From positions 364,985 to 428,984 of the forward strand of contig NZ_BMDG01000003.1 in the NCBI RefSeq assembly GCF_014635665.1: 64,000 nucleotides of DNA. Reading direction: 5' to 3'. The notes beneath the pieces are model-generated. The model had not been told where the DNA came from, did not search any database, and saw only the letters and a program-made list of their open reading frames with translations. The DNA comes from Isoptericola cucumis. GTDB lineage: Bacteria; Actinomycetota; Actinomycetes; Actinomycetales; Cellulomonadaceae. Numbering within the stretch: the first letter of the stretch is position 1; every line of letters begins with the position of its first letter. Both the position numbers and the translations under genes were made by a program. Below are positions 1 to 8,417 of this stretch, piece by piece.

Positions 1-261
1 CGCCCGGCGCTGGGCCGCCAGCAGGGTCTCGGCGTGCTCGGCCAGGGCCGCCCCCGCCTCGGTGAGCACGACGCCGCGCCCGTGCGCCCGGACGACGTCC
101 GCGCCGAGCGCCCGCCCGAGGGCGGCGAGCTGGTGCGACACGGCGCCCGTCGTGTACCCGAGCGCGGCCGCGGCCGCCGTCATCGTGCGGTGCTCCGCCA
201 CGGCACAGAGCGCACGCAGCCCGGACCACGGCAGGTCGCGGGTCGGGTCGGTGATGTCCAC
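1..261 (-). CDS. LysR-family regulator, N-terminal fragment (cut by window edge)
   Basis: The reverse strand encodes 87 residues beginning at a GTG and running off the left edge. They form a LysR-type winged helix-turn-helix: an 'LRALCAVAEHRTMTAAAAAL' recognition region followed by 'VSHQLAALGRALGADVVRA' and a 'VVLTEAG' wing. The effector domain lies outside the window. The gene is divergent from the lysine-degradation operon, so it is a plausible regulator of it. There is no Shine-Dalgarno; a TAGCCT hexamer sits 6 nt before the GTG, suggesting leaderless expression. Confidence 0.8.
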   Translation of the reverse strand, partial: MDITDPTRDLPWSGLRALCAVAEHRTMTAAAAALGYTTGAVSHQLAALGRALGADVVRAHGRGVVLTEAGAALAEHAETLLAAQRRA

Positions 262-267
262 CTGTCC

Positions 268-273
268 AGGCTA
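268..273 (-). promoter_or_regulatory. -10 element of the LysR gene (leaderless start)
   Basis: TAGCCT on the reverse strand, 6 nt before the GTG start at 261. No clear -35 is visible. Confidence 0.5.
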
Positions 274-391
274 CGACCGTCCAGAGCTCCTGCACGGTTT
301 CGACGACGAACCTTCGATGGTGCTGGACACTCGCCGCGGGCCAGGATGACGACGAAGGCTCGGACGGGGTCGCACGCGGCAAGGAGGTCGG

Positions 392-1627
392 GTGACGCGA
401 CAGCACGGGACGGCCCGGCAGCGGGCGCGCAGGAGCCAGCCCCTGCCCGCGCGGGCCGAGGTGGTGGTCGTCGGCGGCGGGGTCGTGGGCGCCTCCGTGG
501 CGTTCCACCTCGCCGAGGGCGGCGCCGACGTGCTGCTCGTGGAGTCGGGGGAGCTGGCCGGCGGGAGCTCGGGCAAGCCGATCGGGGGCGTGCGCGCCCA
601 GTTCTCCCAGGAGGCGAACGTCGCGCTGGGCCGGCGCAGCCTGGAGCTGTTCGAGGACTTCGCGCGGCGGCCCGGCGGCGACATCGGGCTGCGCCAGCCG
701 GGCTACCTCTTCGTGCTGCCGACCGACGACGACGTCGAGCTGTTCGGGCGGTCGGTCGCGGTGCAGCGCGACCTGGGCGTCGACGCCCGGCTGCTGACGC
801 CGGCCGAGGCACGCCGTCTCAACCCCTATCTCGCGGCGGAGGGCTACGCCGGTGCCGCGTACGCCCCGCGCGACGGCTGGGCGCACCCCGCCGCCGTCGT
901 CGCCGGGTACGCCGACGGCGCCGAGCGGCACGGGGCGCAGGTGCGCACGCACGCCGCGGTGACCGGGATCGGACCCGGGACGCACGACGGGCTCGACCGG
1001 CTCGTCGTGACGACCGTCCGCGGCCGCGTCCGGGCGGGGGCGGTGGTGCTGTGCGCGGGCGCCTGGTCGCGCCCGCTCGGGGCGATGGCCGGCGTCGACC
1101 TGCCGGTCGACCCGGTGCGGCGGCAGATCGCGTTCACGGCGCCGCTGGAACCGCCGGCCGGCGTCCCGGACGCGGGCCTGCCGTTCACCATCGACTTCGG
1201 CTCCACGTACTACCTGCACGACGCCGACGCGCCGGGCACGCTGCTGCTCGGCATGTCGGAGCCGGGCACGCCCGTCGGGTTCGACACGCGCTACGACCCG
1301 ACCTGGGAGCCCGCTCTGCGGGCCGCGGCCGCCCGCTGCACCCCCGCGCTCGCCGACGTCGCCCTGACCGGCGGCTGGGCGGGCCTGTACGAGATGACGC
1401 CCGACCACGACGCCCTGATCGGCGAGGCCCCGGCGGACGCGGGCCGCGTGCTCTACGCGTGCGGCTTCTCGGGCCACGGCTTCCTGCAGGCCCCGGCGGT
1501 GGGGGAGGCGGTGCGCGACCTGTACGCCGGCCGATCCGGCGCGGCGTCCTCCGCCGTCGACGTCTCCGCCTTCACCGCCGGCCGCTTCGCCGCCGCGGCC
1601 GCCCGCGCCGAGGCGAACATCATCTGA
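392..1627 (+). CDS. FAD-dependent amine oxidase/dehydrogenase (DAO family), probably lysine-catabolic
   Basis: A 411-residue protein of the D-amino-acid oxidase/sarcosine oxidase fold. An ADP-binding GxGxxG motif (VVVGGGVVGASVAFHLAEGG, residues 24-43) starts the FAD domain, and the C-terminal 'YACGFSGHGFLQAPAVGE' segment closes the FAD site as in glycine/sarcosine oxidases. It starts at GTG 392, 4-5 nt after a strong AAGGAGG at 381-387. It is followed by an HglS-type enzyme and an aminoadipate-semialdehyde dehydrogenase, so the likely role is oxidation of pipecolate or a related lysine intermediate (AmaA-like). The exact substrate cannot be read from sequence. Cytoplasmic; no signal peptide. 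Confidence 0.82.
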   Translation: MTRQHGTARQRARRSQPLPARAEVVVVGGGVVGASVAFHLAEGGADVLLVESGELAGGSSGKPIGGVRAQFSQEANVALGRRSLELFEDFARRPGGDIGLRQPGYLFVLPTDDDVELFGRSVAVQRDLGVDARLLTPAEARRLNPYLAAEGYAGAAYAPRDGWAHPAAVVAGYADGAERHGAQVRTHAAVTGIGPGTHDGLDRLVVTTVRGRVRAGAVVLCAGAWSRPLGAMAGVDLPVDPVRRQIAFTAPLEPPAGVPDAGLPFTIDFGSTYYLHDADAPGTLLLGMSEPGTPVGFDTRYDPTWEPALRAAAARCTPALADVALTGGWAGLYEMTPDHDALIGEAPADAGRVLYACGFSGHGFLQAPAVGEAVRDLYAGRSGAASSAVDVSAFTAGRFAAAAARAEANII

Positions 1628-1696
1628 CTTCCGCCCGAACCTGCCCCGCCCAGACCCGACCCGCCCCGACCCCGACCCCGACCCGAGAGGGAGACC

Positions 1697-3091
1697 GTGA
1701 CCCAGCAGGAGGAGTTCTCCGCACCGTGGCAGCTGCGGGCGGCCTTCGCCCGCTCGCTGTCCGACATGTACGGCCAGGAGGTGCCCGCCTACACGACGCT
1801 CCTGGAGGTGTCCCACGAGGTCAACGCCGACGTCGTGCGTGCCCGCGGCGCGGACGCCGAGCGGCTCGGCTCCATCGACCGCGTCACCGCCGAGCGGCAC
1901 GGGGCCATCCGCGTGGGCACGCCCACCGAGATCTCGCAGGTGGCGCGCATCTTCGGCGCGATGGGCATGCACCCGGTGGGCTTCTACGACCTGCGCGACG
2001 CGTCCAGCTCGTCCGTGCCCGTGATCTCGACCGCCTTCCGGCCGATCGACCGCACGGAGCTGGCCCGCAACCCGTTCCGCGTCTTCACGTCCATGCTGGT
2101 GCCGGGCGACCGGCGGTTCTTCAGCGCCGACCTCCAGCAGCGGCTCGAGCGCTTCCTCGGCGCCCGCACGCTGTTCGGGCCCGAGCTGCTGACGCTGGCC
2201 GACCGCGCCGAGGCGGACGGCGGCCTCGCGGCGGGCGACGCGGCGACGTTCCTGCGCCTGGCGACGGAGGCGTTCGAGCTGTCCCGCGAGCCCGTGGACC
2301 AGGCCTGGTACCGCGAGCTCGAGGCCGTGTCGGCGGTCGCCGCGGACATCGGGGGCGTGCCCTCGACCCACATCAACCACCTCACCCCCCGCGTGCTCGA
2401 CATCGACGACCTGTACGCGCGCATGGAGGCCCGGGGCATCACGATGATCGACGCCATCCAGGGGCCGCCGCTGTGGGAGGGACCCGACGTGCTGCTGCGG
2501 CAGACGTCGTTCCGGGCGCTCGCGGAGCCGCGGGCCTTCCGCACGCCGTCGGGCGAGGTCGTCCAGGACGCGCTGCGGGTGCGCTTCGGCGAGGTCGAGG
2601 CGCGGGGGATCGCGCTGACCCCCGCCGGGCGGGCGCGGTACGACGACGCGATCGTCCGCGGCGCGACGCCCGAGGTCTGGCGCGCGACGTTCCCGGACAC
2701 CGAGGCCGGTCTCGTGGCCCACGGGCTCGGCTACTTCACCTACGAGGTGTCCGACGACGGGGCGATGCGGCGCGAGCCCGTCGTCTACGAGGACTTCCTG
2801 CCCCGCTCGGCGGCGGGCATCTTCCAGTCCAACCTCACCGACGAGGGCTCCAAGGACGCCGACCAGGCCGGCGAGGAGCGCGACGCCGACTGGATGTCCG
2901 GCGCCGTCGGCCGCGAGCTGCACGACCCGTTCGACCTGTACGCCGCCCAGGTGGCGGCGTCCCGCGACGCCGCGGCGACGCGCCTCGTCGTCGACCCCGA
3001 GTCCCTCGACACCACCTCCGTCACCACCTCCGTCACCACCCCCGACAGCACGCACGTCACCACCCCGACGAACCTGGGAGCACAGGCATGA
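1697..3091 (+). CDS. hglS: 2-oxoadipate dioxygenase/decarboxylase (DUF1338, HglS-like)
   Basis: 464 residues, full length for the DUF1338/HglS family, which converts 2-oxoadipate to D-2-hydroxyglutarate in lysine catabolism using a non-haem metal in a VOC-like fold. Likely metal ligands are visible: His40 in 'LEVSHEVN', His225 in 'STHINHLTPR' and Glu299/Glu301 in 'RFGEVEARGIALT'. The start is GTG 1697 after GAGAGGGAGA. The stop overlaps the next start (ATGA), which indicates translational coupling. The last 25 residues are a Thr/Ser/Val low-complexity tail (repeats of 'TTSV') not expected for the catalytic fold. Confidence 0.88.
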   Translation: MTQQEEFSAPWQLRAAFARSLSDMYGQEVPAYTTLLEVSHEVNADVVRARGADAERLGSIDRVTAERHGAIRVGTPTEISQVARIFGAMGMHPVGFYDLRDASSSSVPVISTAFRPIDRTELARNPFRVFTSMLVPGDRRFFSADLQQRLERFLGARTLFGPELLTLADRAEADGGLAAGDAATFLRLATEAFELSREPVDQAWYRELEAVSAVAADIGGVPSTHINHLTPRVLDIDDLYARMEARGITMIDAIQGPPLWEGPDVLLRQTSFRALAEPRAFRTPSGEVVQDALRVRFGEVEARGIALTPAGRARYDDAIVRGATPEVWRATFPDTEAGLVAHGLGYFTYEVSDDGAMRREPVVYEDFLPRSAAGIFQSNLTDEGSKDADQAGEERDADWMSGAVGRELHDPFDLYAAQVAASRDAAATRLVVDPESLDTTSVTTSVTTPDSTHVTTPTNLGAQA

Positions 3092-4644
3092 CCAGCACCG
3101 ACACGTCCACGACCGCCCTCAGCCCGCTGAGCACTCAGCTGCGCGACGCCGCCACCGCGGCACTGGGCCGCGTCGGCGTCACGGCCCCCGAGCCGCCCGC
3201 GGCCGGCGGGCTGCCCGTCGTCTCGCCGCTGTCGGGGGAGCCGATCCTCACCCTGCCGGAGGCCGGCGCCGCCGACGTCGACGCGGCCGTCGCGGCGGCC
3301 GCGGACGCGTTCCGCGCCTGGCGTTCCGTGCCCGGCCCGGCACGCGGCGCCGTGATCAAGCGGCTCGGGGAGCTGCTCACCGAGCACAAGGCCGACCTGG
3401 CGGAGCTGGTGACGATCGAGGCCGGGAAGATCACGTCCGAGGCGCTCGGCGAGGTGCAGGAGATGATCGACGTCTGCGACCTCGCCGTCGGGCTGTCGCG
3501 GACGCTCGGGGGGCGGACGATGCCGTCCGAGCGGCCCGGCCACCGCCTCATGGAGCAGTGGCACCCGCTGGGCGTGGTCGGCGTCGTCAGCGCGTTCAAC
3601 TTCCCCGTCGCCGTGTGGTCGTGGAACACCGCGATCGCGCTGGTGTGCGGCGACACCGTGGTCTGGAAGCCGAGCGAGAAGACGCCGCTGTCGTCCCTCG
3701 CGTCGAACGCGCTGCTGCGCCGCGCCCTCGCCGAGGCCGGGCACCCGGCCGCCGTGAGCACGGTCGTGGTGGGCGGGCGCGAGGCGGGGGAGGCGCTCGT
3801 CGCCGACCGCCGCGTCGCGCTGCTGTCCGCGACCGGGTCCGAGCGGATGGGCCAGCAGGTCGCGCCGGTCGTCGCCGCGCGCGGTGGCCGCTACCTGCTG
3901 GAGCTCGGCGGCAACAACGCCGCCGTCGTGGCACCGTCGGCGGACCTGGACCTCGCCGTGCGCGGCATCGTCTTCGCCGCCGCCGGGACGGCGGGCCAGC
4001 GCTGCACCACGCTGCGCCGCCTCATCGTGCACTCGTCGGTGGTGGACGACGTCGTCGCGCGCCTGCAGCGCGCGTACACCGGCCTGCCGATCGGCGACCC
4101 GCGGGCGGGCGGCACGCTCGTGGGCCCGCTGACCGACGCCGCGGCCCGCGACCGGATGCTCGCCGCCCTCGACGAGGCGCGCGCGGACGGCGGCACCGTC
4201 GTCGTGGGCGGCGAGGCGGTGGACGTCGACGGTGCTCCGGGCGCGTCCTACGTGTCGCCGGCCGTGGTCCGGATGCCGGCGCAGACCGACGTCGTGCGGC
4301 GCGAGACCTTCGGCCCCGTCCTGTACGTGATGGCGTACGACACGCTGGACGAGGCGATCGCGATGCACAACGACGTCCCGCAGGGGCTCAGCAGCGCGAT
4401 CTTCACCATGGACGTCCGCGAGGCCGAGACGTTCCTGTCTGAGGGCGGCTCCGACTGCGGGATCGTCAACGTCAACATCGGCACCTCGGGGGCCGAGATC
4501 GGCGGGGCGTTCGGCGGCGAGAAGTCCACCGGCGGCGGGCGCGAGTCCGGCTCCGACTCCTGGAAGCAGTACATGCGCCGCGTGACCAACACCGTGAACT
4601 ACTCCACCGAGCTGCCGCTCGCGCAGGGGGTCAACTTCGGCTGA
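3088..4644 (+). CDS. amaB: L-aminoadipate-semialdehyde / piperideine-6-carboxylate dehydrogenase (ALDH7 family)
   Basis: 518-residue NAD-dependent aldehyde dehydrogenase. Catalytic features: Asn171 in 'SAFNFPVAVW', general base Glu272 in 'LLELGGNNAAVV', nucleophile Cys306 in 'GTAGQRCTTLRR'. The 'GQRCTTLRR' and C-terminal 'GGAFGGEKSTGGGRESGSD' signatures are those of family 7 (antiquitin/AmaB), which oxidises aminoadipate semialdehyde to aminoadipate. The ATG overlaps the hglS stop by 4 nt. An open frame extends far upstream in this frame only because of high G+C; the operon overlap fixes the start here. Confidence 0.9.
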   Translation: MTSTDTSTTALSPLSTQLRDAATAALGRVGVTAPEPPAAGGLPVVSPLSGEPILTLPEAGAADVDAAVAAAADAFRAWRSVPGPARGAVIKRLGELLTEHKADLAELVTIEAGKITSEALGEVQEMIDVCDLAVGLSRTLGGRTMPSERPGHRLMEQWHPLGVVGVVSAFNFPVAVWSWNTAIALVCGDTVVWKPSEKTPLSSLASNALLRRALAEAGHPAAVSTVVVGGREAGEALVADRRVALLSATGSERMGQQVAPVVAARGGRYLLELGGNNAAVVAPSADLDLAVRGIVFAAAGTAGQRCTTLRRLIVHSSVVDDVVARLQRAYTGLPIGDPRAGGTLVGPLTDAAARDRMLAALDEARADGGTVVVGGEAVDVDGAPGASYVSPAVVRMPAQTDVVRRETFGPVLYVMAYDTLDEAIAMHNDVPQGLSSAIFTMDVREAETFLSEGGSDCGIVNVNIGTSGAEIGGAFGGEKSTGGGRESGSDSWKQYMRRVTNTVNYSTELPLAQGVNFG

Positions 4645-4707
4645 CCGGCCCGCGCCCGCCCGGCCGCCACCCGGCGCCGTGGGCCGCTGCCCACGGTGCC
4701 GGGGCGG

Positions 4708-4736
4708 ATGACGGATGTCATGCGCACGTCGTGACA
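4708..4736. promoter_or_regulatory. Inverted repeats, candidate DesR-type operator for the ABC/two-component operon
   Basis: ATGAC-GGAT-GTCAT (4708-4721) is an inverted repeat with a 4-nt gap. It overlaps a second, looser repeat TGTCA-N11-TGACA (4716-4736). It lies 44-72 nt before the ABC ATPase start, where the NarL/LuxR-type regulator encoded at the end of the same operon would be expected to bind its own promoter. This assignment is by analogy with autoregulated DesKR/LiaRS-type operons. Confidence 0.5.
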
Positions 4737-4779
4737 GACGACCCTGCTGGTCACAGGCTCGCGGGACCAGGATCGAGCC

Positions 4780-5733
4780 ATGACCTCGAACCTGACGACA
4801 CCCGCCCCGGCGCTCCTGCTGCGCGGGCTGCGCAAGGAGTACGCCTCGGCCGGCGGCCCGGTCCGGGCGGTCGACGGCCTCGACCTGGAGGTCGCCCGTG
4901 GCGAGGTGGTGGCCGTCCTCGGCCCCAACGGGGCGGGCAAGACCAGCACGATCGACATGGTGCTCGGCCTGAGCGCCCCGACGTCGGGCACCGTGCAGGT
5001 GTTCGGCGCCGACCCCGCTGACGTGATCGCCGCCGGCCGGGTGGCCGCCGTCCTGCAGACCGGCGGGCTGCTGCGCGACATCACCGTCGGTGAGACGGTG
5101 GCGCTCACCGCGGCGCTCTTCGGCAGGGCCGGGTCGCCGCGTCCGTACCTCGAGCGGGCGGGCATCGCCGACCTCGCCGGCCGGCGGGTGGGCGCCTGCT
5201 CCGGAGGCCAGCAGCAGCGGCTGCGGTTCGCGATGGCGCTGGTCGGCGAGCCGGACCTGCTGCTCCTGGACGAGCCCACCACCGGCATGGACGTGGCGGG
5301 CCGCCGCGCGTTCTGGGCCGCGATCCGCGCCGACGCCGCCGCCGGCCGCACCGTCGTGTTCGCCACCCACGACCTCCAGGAGGCCGACACGTACGCGGAC
5401 CGCGTCGTGCTGGTCAGCCAGGGCCGGGTCGTGGCGGACGGCCCCACCGCCGACGTGAAGAGCCTCGCGTCCGGGCGCACCGTCGGCGCGCGGGTCGACG
5501 ACGCCGGCGAGCGCGCCGACGTCACGGCCCGGCTGCGCGCGCTCGACGTCGTCGACGCCGTCGACCAGCGCGGCGCGCGGCTCCTCGTGCGCACGTCCGA
5601 CTCGGACCTCGTGGCCCGCTTCCTGCTCACGCAGACCGTCGCGAGCGACGTCGAGGTCGCCGGCGACAACCTCGAGGGCGCGTTCGTGGCCCTGACCACC
5701 ACCGCACCCACCACCGACGGAGCCCACCGATGA
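4780..5733 (+). CDS. ABC transporter ATP-binding protein (drug/antibiotic exporter class)
   Basis: 317 residues. Walker A 'GPNGAGKTS' (48-56), signature 'CSGGQQQRL', Walker B 'LLLLDEPTTGMD' and switch His in 'FATHDLQEADT' are all intact. The C-terminal ~80 residues after the ATPase core resemble the regulatory tail of DrrA/CcmA-like exporters. The next gene is the membrane partner, with ATGA overlap. The family pumps lipophilic compounds or antibiotics outward; the substrate is unknown. Confidence 0.92.
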   Translation: MTSNLTTPAPALLLRGLRKEYASAGGPVRAVDGLDLEVARGEVVAVLGPNGAGKTSTIDMVLGLSAPTSGTVQVFGADPADVIAAGRVAAVLQTGGLLRDITVGETVALTAALFGRAGSPRPYLERAGIADLAGRRVGACSGGQQQRLRFAMALVGEPDLLLLDEPTTGMDVAGRRAFWAAIRADAAAGRTVVFATHDLQEADTYADRVVLVSQGRVVADGPTADVKSLASGRTVGARVDDAGERADVTARLRALDVVDAVDQRGARLLVRTSDSDLVARFLLTQTVASDVEVAGDNLEGAFVALTTTAPTTDGAHR

Positions 5734-6533
5734 CCGCCGCGACCACACCGACCACACCGACCGCCCCGACGTGGGGACGCACGTCCCGGGCCACGGGGAC
5801 GGCGCGCGCGGTCCGCACCTACGTCGCCCTGGAGCTGCGCCGCACGCTGCGCCACCGGCGGACCCTCGTGTTCTCGATGGTCATGCCGCCCGTCCTCCTG
5901 TGGATCTTCGCCAGGCAGGACGTCTTCGCCACCCAGAGCGCGGGCAGCGGCAACGTCACGGCGTGGATCGCCGTGTCCATGGCGCTGTACGGGGCGATGG
6001 TGACCGCGACCGCGGGCGGCGCGGGCGTCTCCGCGGAGCGCGCGCAGGGGTGGACGCGGCAGCTGCGGCTCACGCCCCTGCGCCCGGCCGCGTACGTGGC
6101 CGTGAAGCTGGCCGCGGCGATGGTGGTCGGTGCCGCCTCGGTCACCGTGACGCTGCTCGTCGGATGGCTCGGCGGGGCCAGCATGCCCGCCGGCGCCTGG
6201 GCCGCGTGCGCGCTGCTGGCGTGGGTGGGCGCGCTCGTGTTCGCGGCGTTCGGGCTGTTCATGGGTTACCTGCTCCCGGCGGAGAACGTCATGCAGATCC
6301 TCGGGCCCGTGCTGGCGCTCCTCGCGTTCGGGGGCGGGCTGTTCATGCCGCTCGGGGCGGGTCGCTGGGCCGCGGTGGCGCAGCTCGTCCCGACGTACGG
6401 GCCGGCCCAGCTGGCGCACGTGCCGCTGGGCGGCGAGCTGACCGTGGCCGCGGTCGTGAACGTCGTGGCGTGGGCGTCGCTCTTCGCGGCCGGCACGGCG
6501 TGGCGGTTCCGCAAGGACACGGCCCGCGCATGA
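5730..6533 (+). CDS. ABC-2 type transporter permease
   Basis: 267 residues with about six hydrophobic segments after a short N-terminal cytoplasmic stretch ('LVFSMVMPPVLLWIFA', 'GAMVTATAGGAGVSAERAQG', 'LAAAMVVGAASVTVTLLVGW', 'LLAWVGALVFAAFGLFMGYL'). The 'SAERAQGWTRQLRLTPLRP' coupling loop is characteristic of ABC-2 permeases of DrrB/YadH type. Start and stop both overlap neighbours by 4 nt, so all four genes 4780-8403 form one translationally coupled operon. Confidence 0.9.
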   Translation: MTAATTPTTPTAPTWGRTSRATGTARAVRTYVALELRRTLRHRRTLVFSMVMPPVLLWIFARQDVFATQSAGSGNVTAWIAVSMALYGAMVTATAGGAGVSAERAQGWTRQLRLTPLRPAAYVAVKLAAAMVVGAASVTVTLLVGWLGGASMPAGAWAACALLAWVGALVFAAFGLFMGYLLPAENVMQILGPVLALLAFGGGLFMPLGAGRWAAVAQLVPTYGPAQLAHVPLGGELTVAAVVNVVAWASLFAAGTAWRFRKDTARA

Positions 6534-7801
6534 GCGCCCGCGGCGCCGGCACGTCGGTTGCCCGTGGCACGGTGGGAGGCGTGACCTCGACGACCTCGGC
6601 GTCCCCCGTCGGCGCGCCGACCGGCTCGCCCGGCCGCGCCACCGACCTGTTGTCCGGGACGAGGCGCCTCGGACCGGCGCTCGGCGTGATCTGGCTGGTC
6701 TTCCTCGCCGAACCGCTCGCGGCGGCGCTCGCGGCCGAGACGCCCGTCCGCCGTGGCCTGGGGGTCGCGGGCGTGCTGGGCGTCGCGGCGAGCTTCGCGG
6801 GCGTCTGCTGGCACCTGCAGCGCCGCGGCCGGGTCGGGGCTCGCACCGCCGTGCTGGTGCTCGTCGTGCAGACGGCGTGCGTGGTGCTGTCGTGCGTCGT
6901 GGTGCAGGAGCAGGGCCTGATGGGCCTCGTGTTCGTGTGCGTGACGTCGGTCTACTTCCTGCCGGTCGCCGCGTCCCTGTGGCTGGTCGGCGCGGGCGTC
7001 GTCGTGCAGCTGGCGCTGCCCCGCCTGCTGCCGGGCTGGGAGCCGGCCGACGGCAACGCGCTGGTGCTCGTCCTGGCCGCCGCCACGGTCTACGCGCTCG
7101 TCGAGCGGCTCCGGCGCCGGCGCGAGGCCCAGCAGCAGATGGCGGACCTCGCCGTCGCCCGGGAGCGCGAGCGCATCTCGCGCGACATGCACGACGTGCT
7201 CGGGCACACGCTCACCGTCATCTCGGTCAAGGCCGAGCTGGCCGCCAAGCTCCTGCGGGCCGCCGACCTGCCGGACGGCTCGCCCGCCGCCCGCGCCGCC
7301 GCGGAGGTGGCGGACCTGCAGGGGCTCGCCCGGTCCGCGCTCGCGGACGTGCGCGGCATGGTGTCCGGGTCGCGGCAGGTCACGCTCGCCGGCGAGCTGG
7401 CCGCCGCGCGGTCGGCGCTCGACGCCGCCGGGATCGCCGCGGAACTGCCGGGCGCCGTCGACGAGGTTCCGGCGGACCGCCGCGAGCTCTTCGCATGGGT
7501 GCTGCGCGAGGGCACCACCAACGTGCTGCGGCACTCCGGCGCCGCCCGGGTGGTGGTGACCGTGGACGTCGACGGGCTCGTCGTCGACGACGACGGGACC
7601 GGGCCCGCGCAGGACGCACCGCAGGACGGAGAGCAGGACGGAGAGCGCGGCGGGCACGGCCTCGACGGCCTGGCGGCGCGCGCCCGCGCTGCCGGCGGGC
7701 TGCTGGAGTCCGGTCCGAGCCCGCTCGGCGGGTACCGGCTCGCCGTGACCGTGCGGCCCGGTGCCGCCGTGCCCGGGACGAGTGCCAGGATCGACGCGTG
7801 A
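6530..7801 (+). CDS. Sensor histidine kinase, DesK/NarX-like (HisKA_3)
   Basis: 423 residues. Four to six hydrophobic segments between about residues 48 and 190 are followed by a coiled linker and the HisKA_3 phosphoacceptor His221 in 'ERISRDMHDVLGHTLTVIS'. A HATPase region follows ('LREGTTNVLRHSG' N-box, 'VDDDGTGP' G1, 'GHGLDGLAARA' G2). The start used here overlaps the permease stop; an in-frame GTG at 6581 is an alternative. Together with the next gene it should sense a membrane or exporter-related signal and control this operon. Confidence 0.9.
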   Translation: MSARGAGTSVARGTVGGVTSTTSASPVGAPTGSPGRATDLLSGTRRLGPALGVIWLVFLAEPLAAALAAETPVRRGLGVAGVLGVAASFAGVCWHLQRRGRVGARTAVLVLVVQTACVVLSCVVVQEQGLMGLVFVCVTSVYFLPVAASLWLVGAGVVVQLALPRLLPGWEPADGNALVLVLAAATVYALVERLRRRREAQQQMADLAVARERERISRDMHDVLGHTLTVISVKAELAAKLLRAADLPDGSPAARAAAEVADLQGLARSALADVRGMVSGSRQVTLAGELAAARSALDAAGIAAELPGAVDEVPADRRELFAWVLREGTTNVLRHSGAARVVVTVDVDGLVVDDDGTGPAQDAPQDGEQDGERGGHGLDGLAARARAAGGLLESGPSPLGGYRLAVTVRPGAAVPGTSARIDA

Positions 7802-8403
7802 TCCGACTGCTGCTCGCCGACGACCAGGCCCTCGTGCGCGGCGCGCTCGCCGCGCTGCTCGACCTCGAGACCGACCTGGAGGTCGTGGCCCAGGTGGGCC
7901 GCGGCGACGAGGTGCTCGACGCCGCCCGGGGCGCCGCCGCGGACGTCGCCCTGCTCGACGTCGAGATGCCCGGCCTCGACGGCATCGCCGCCGCGGGCGC
8001 CCTGCGGGAGCACCTGCCGACGTGCCGTTCGCTGATCGTGACGACGTTCGGGCGGCCCGGGTACCTGCGTCGCGCCCTGGACGCCGGGACGAGCGGGTTC
8101 GTCGTCAAGGACACCCCGGCCGAGCGGCTCGCCGACGCGGTGCGCCGCGTGCACGCCGGGCTGCGCGCCGTCGACCCGGATCTTGCGGTGGCGTCCCTGG
8201 CGGTGGGCGCGAGCCCGCTCACCGAGCGGGAACGGCACGTGCTGGCACTGGCCGCCGACGGCGGGACCGTCGCGCAGCTGGCGGGCGAGGTGTTCCTGTC
8301 GGAGGGGACGGTGCGCAACTACCTGTCCGCCGCGATCGGCAAGACGGGCGCCCGCACGCGGGCCGAGGCGGTGCGGGTCGCGCAGGAGAACGGCTGGCTC
8401 TGA
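7798..8403 (+). CDS. Response regulator, NarL/DesR family
   Basis: 201 residues starting at a GTG that overlaps the kinase stop (GTGA). The receiver domain has acidic pocket 'LLADDQ', phosphoacceptor Asp54 in 'ALLDVEMPG', Thr in 'IVTTFG' and Lys in 'FVVKDTP'. A LuxR-type HTH follows (LTERERHVLALAADGGTVAQ, then 'LSEGTVRNYLSAAIGKTGA'). It is the likely transcriptional output of the preceding kinase and probably binds the inverted repeats upstream of 4780. Confidence 0.92.
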   Translation: MIRLLLADDQALVRGALAALLDLETDLEVVAQVGRGDEVLDAARGAAADVALLDVEMPGLDGIAAAGALREHLPTCRSLIVTTFGRPGYLRRALDAGTSGFVVKDTPAERLADAVRRVHAGLRAVDPDLAVASLAVGASPLTERERHVLALAADGGTVAQLAGEVFLSEGTVRNYLSAAIGKTGARTRAEAVRVAQENGWL

Positions 8404-8417
8404 ACGGCACCCACGGC

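Noticed and set aside
34..4644. A single 1536-residue open frame covering the lysine operon
   Set aside because: It contains the real ALDH only at its end; the rest is the +1 shadow of the two upstream genes caused by high G+C.
2785..5757. 990-residue reverse-strand open frame opposite hglS, amaB and the ABC ATPase
   Set aside because: It is antisense to three genes with full domain evidence and has an Arg/Pro/His-rich shadow composition.
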